Assembly: GCA_016748015.1 (NCBI GenBank)
Contig: JAAOMT010000741.1
Span: 137,440 to 158,291, forward strand
Direction: 5' to 3'
DNA from: Geosiphon pyriformis
Taxonomy: Eukaryota; Glomeromycota; Glomeromycetes; Archaeosporales; Geosiphonaceae
Length of the DNA: 20,852 nt
Shown: positions 18,443 to 20,852 of the stretch, piece after piece
Layout of the letters: every line of letters starts with the position of its first letter
Position numbering within the stretch: the stretch's first letter is position 1
Translations under genes and position numbers: made by a program
The notes under the pieces: generated by a model
What the model was told of the DNA's origin: nothing
Seen by the model: the letters and a program-made list of their open reading frames with translations, nothing else
The model's database searches: none

Positions 18443-20310
18443 CTAAGAATTCAAACTAGTACACAATTGATCTAACTTTACCAGAATTGAACCAACAGAG
18501 ACATTAAGGGCCACCAATTTAGATTTCAAACAGCTTATTTTCATAGTCAAAACTTTTGAACTACTCAAACCAAAGACTGAAATGTCAAAAACAACAGAGG
18601 AAAAAGATAGAACCTCCAATACAAGATTATTTAAAACCATGTTCATTTCCAAGTCTGAGCCATTTGATGTGGAATTATTTGCAGTATAAGAGAAAAGAAG
18701 AGGAGCCAGAGGCACCAAATTTACACTATAGAGTTTATACATTAAACTAGAAACTAGATCTATCAAGAGCTCTAAGGAGCATTTTAAAGAAGCCAACTGA
18801 GTGTTCAAAAAAGACCCAGAAATTAAAACAGAAGAGGAATTATTGCTCAAACCTAAGGCATTAGAAAAAGAGGAGCCAAAACCAGAATCACTACCAAGAT
18901 AAGAGTGGCTAAAAGAAGAATTAAGCATAACCACTTATGCCCAAGACTTACCACCAAAGGCAGTGGGTCAGGAAATAAGAACACTCTTTTTAGCATATAA
19001 CTTTGTTAACTAAAAACACTGTTCATCTGAAACAACTCTCTTTTTAAATGTGTTTAAAGACTTAGGAATAGACGCAGTTGATACATTACACTTCAAAGCA
19101 AAATGTCCAAACTTCCTATACTTTTTGTATTAAGCCAGATTCATCCTTGTTTAAGAAAGCCTAACACCACCAAAAATTGGCTCTGTGCAGAATGCTGACT
19201 CCAAATCTTCATTAGATTTAAAACAAATCACAGCACAATAGAACCTATTACCAGTTTTTAAAGACCAACTAATAACACAAGTTTTCTCACTAGTTCTTTC
19301 CAAAAAATTTCCAAGATTATGCACTGTTGTTTCTATTAGCAAAGTAAACAAAAGCACTCTAAAACAATTTCTTGACACCCAAATTTTATGATCTCTTATG
19401 ACCATAAGTATATGCACTGAGTCTTTCCCAATAAAGAATAACCATTTTAAAACTAATTGCTCTGCCTAACCAGATTCAACAAATTTTACTACAGTCTTCT
19501 GCCACATTCCAATCAATTGAATTTTGATTGACTTAATTTTTCTAAATGCAGACACTATAGTAACAATCATATTCTTTGACATGTTTATGAAAATTTCTTT
19601 GATTACTACAGTCTGATCTAAGCAAACTCCTTGTTTCTTGAGATTGCTGTTTATAATAATCACATTTCCCTTGGCCAATGAGACTGCCTTTTTCATGCTT
19701 TCTTCAGAAGTAAATGTCAATTGGATAATCCTCTCAAATTTTGAGGGAATAGTGGCTCCCTCCCAAATCTATTGATTAATGAAAAAAATTTTCTGATAAG
19801 TTGAATCTTAGCTGTGGCAGATTTGCCTTCTACTGCTGAAAGATTAATGTCCAATGCAAATAATTTTTTGACTGACACCTTGACAAAAGTTTTAATAATT
19901 TTTGAGTCAATCCACTTCTTGTCCAAAGAGATAAGTAAGCAAGGGGAAAGAACAATTTCATTGTCATCAACATAGAAATTGGGAGAACTAAGCAGAGAGC
20001 CAAAATCAGCACCAGTATTAACATGCTTTGCTCTAGAAATAGTAGCAGCCGAGCCCAAAAAAAGCCCACTATTAACACCAATCATGTTAACATTCTTATC
20101 ATTATCAGTCAAACTATCCATGTCAAAATACATACTATTATCAGGACCAGATTTACTCAAGAAGATATCTCTCTTATCACCAGAGTATTTAACATTATTA
20201 AGAACAGCTTTTTTTCTCTGAGAAAAAAAATTACCAGCAGAATCATAAAAAGTATCTTTGGATGTCTTCTTCTTAGACATATTGCTACTTGTAGCAGCCA
20301 CCAAATCCAT
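18443..20310 (-). pseudogene. LINE-3 ORF1 relic (RNA-binding, RRM-like and zinc-knuckle protein)
   Basis: The start ATG at 20308-20310 opens a Ser/Lys-rich N-terminus (MDLVAATSSNMSKKKTSKD), stop-free to 19717. A two-base slip in a GGGAGGGAG run (about 19752-19762) moves the frame; the new frame holds to the TAG at 18443-18445 with several stops. An RRM-like fold follows (TVVIKEIFINMSKNMI to QKTVVKFVESG, about 19660-19466), then a second one (RVLLFTLLIETTVHNL to ESAFCTEPIFGG, about 19360-19170), then a zinc knuckle whose first two Cys are Tyr (YKKYRKFGHFALKC, about 19130-19085), and a Ser-rich tail ending in a Leu/Val heptad-like coiled coil (about 18600-18450). ORF1 proteins bind element RNA. 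The total is about 620 codons. Confidence 0.75.
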
Positions 20311-20513
20311 GGAAAACAGGTTATTAGGTAAAGAAATATTGATGTAAACTAATAAGAAAAAACTAAAAAACTTTTTTTTTCAAAAAAACACACTTTTTAA
20401 GAATTAATGGAGGTGTTATGGTTTAAGAATTTAGCAAAAAGAATCATAAAAATAATACAAACTATTCAATCATAATATAGCACAGTAATAATCTTAGAAA
20501 GGTAATGATTAAC

Positions 20514-20605
20514 ATAGTAGCAAACACCATCTCGCAATAGTGGCAAGCACCAGTTCACAATAGCAGCCAATACCAACTGGTGATAGCAGCAAGCACCAGG
20601 TTGAA
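20514..20605. repeat. 23-bp tandem repeat, four copies
   Basis: Four copies, each exactly 23 bp, start at 20514, 20537, 20560 and 20583. The consensus is about ATAGCAGCAAGCACCAG plus six variable bases. The period is not a multiple of three, so a minus-strand frame that crosses it is unlikely to be a real protein. A TATATATA box lies 42 bp to the right. Confidence 0.9.
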
Positions 20606-20646
20606 ATATCAAAAAGAAAGTATTTTTTCGTAGAACTACAAACATG

Positions 20647-20695
20647 TATATATACAGTAGTTTTAATATTGGGAAAGAATCAATCAAGTAATAAA
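20647..20695 (+). promoter_or_regulatory. Candidate TATA box and AATAAA signal
   Basis: TATATATA (20647-20654) follows the 23-bp array by 42 bp, and AATAAA (20690-20695) follows 36 bp later. The order of array, TATA and AATAAA repeats what is seen at two other places in the window. The motifs are short, so confidence is low. Confidence 0.25.
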
Positions 20696-20852
20696 AATCA
20701 TAACTTATCAAGCAATAGATCCAATTTTATCCAACAAACTCCACTTTAAATCATACTTTCAAATTAAATATCCCAAGAAATCTTTAAAATCAAAAAGAAA
20801 TGAAAAAGAATATTTAAAACTGAACTATCACAACCCAAAGTATTAAGAAACC

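Larger units (their letters stand above)
13625..20340 (-). mobile_element. LINE-3: nearly full-length non-LTR retrotransposon with ORF1 and ORF2
   Basis: Read on the minus strand it has ORF1 (20310-18443), a 17-nt gap, ORF2 (18425 to 13742), and the shared 3' UTR ending in a TTAATAAATAAATAAAAAA tail at about 13610-13625. All domains expected for the family are present in order: two RNA-binding RRM-like folds and a zinc knuckle in ORF1; endonuclease, reverse transcriptase, RNase H and a zinc motif in ORF2. The copy is inactive: about two dozen stops and four or more frameshifts in ORF2, and several catalytic residues replaced. The 5' boundary just upstream of the ORF1 start, and any target-site duplication, could not be fixed. 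Confidence 0.85.
20341..20852. other. Non-coding right edge with tandem repeats and a TATA/AATAAA pair
   Basis: Beyond the LINE-3 ORF1 start and its short leader there is no convincing gene. The stretch contains a T run (20370-20379), a 23-bp tandem array (20514-20605), TATATATA at 20647-20654 and AATAAA at 20690-20695. The last 150 bases are A-rich and featureless. The arrangement resembles the LTR-like modules at 409-664 and 5509-5256. Confidence 0.45.

Noticed and set aside
19979-20331. Plus-strand frames of 80 and 102 codons
   Set aside because: They are antisense to the N-terminus of LINE-3 ORF1, which has the better-supported start and domain order.
20466-20711. 81-codon minus-strand frame with Cys/Leu repeats
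   Set aside because: It is produced by the 23-bp tandem array, whose period is not a multiple of three. No domain is visible.

Overview
The window reads as repeat-rich nuclear DNA of an arbuscular mycorrhizal fungus (Glomeromycotina, Rhizophagus/Gigaspora-like). This rests on two retroelement families whose protein signatures I recognise from such genomes (a Gag-protease polyprotein and an ORF1/ORF2 LINE), on high A+T, and on very few CG dinucleotides. No intact host gene, tRNA, rRNA or CRISPR array was recognised. Family assignments come from reading translations, not from a database search.

Layout. Bases 2-223 hold the 3' end of an unrecognised open frame that enters from the left. Bases 224-1117 are non-coding, with a 20-bp minisatellite, a TATA/AATAAA pair and a 55-bp duplication. 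From 4696 down to 1118 on the minus strand runs a dead Gag-protease polyprotein in one uninterrupted frame with about two dozen stops. Its promoter side (4697-5522) looks like a 5' LTR plus leader. From about 5571 to 10170 on the plus strand lies a 5'-truncated LINE (LINE-1 here). A block of extreme A+T follows (about 10170-12009 and 12832-13624). It is split by a short 5'-truncated LINE (LINE-2, 12022-12819) that is flanked by an 11-12 bp target-site duplication. From about 20340 down to 13625 on the minus strand is a nearly full-length LINE (LINE-3) with ORF1 and ORF2. The right edge is non-coding, with a 23-bp tandem repeat next to a TATA box.

How the parts fit. The three LINEs share a recognisable 3' UTR and a C-terminal zinc motif, so they belong to one lineage. 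LINE-1 and LINE-3 converge on the A+T block. All coding relics are decayed mostly by nonsense changes that fit G:C to A:T transitions (Trp, Gln and Arg codons to stop; catalytic Asp to Asn; zinc-binding Cys to Tyr; catalytic His to Tyr), with few frameshifts. Together with the CG shortage this points to a cytosine-deamination or RIP-like process acting on repeats. That is the observation most worth following up.
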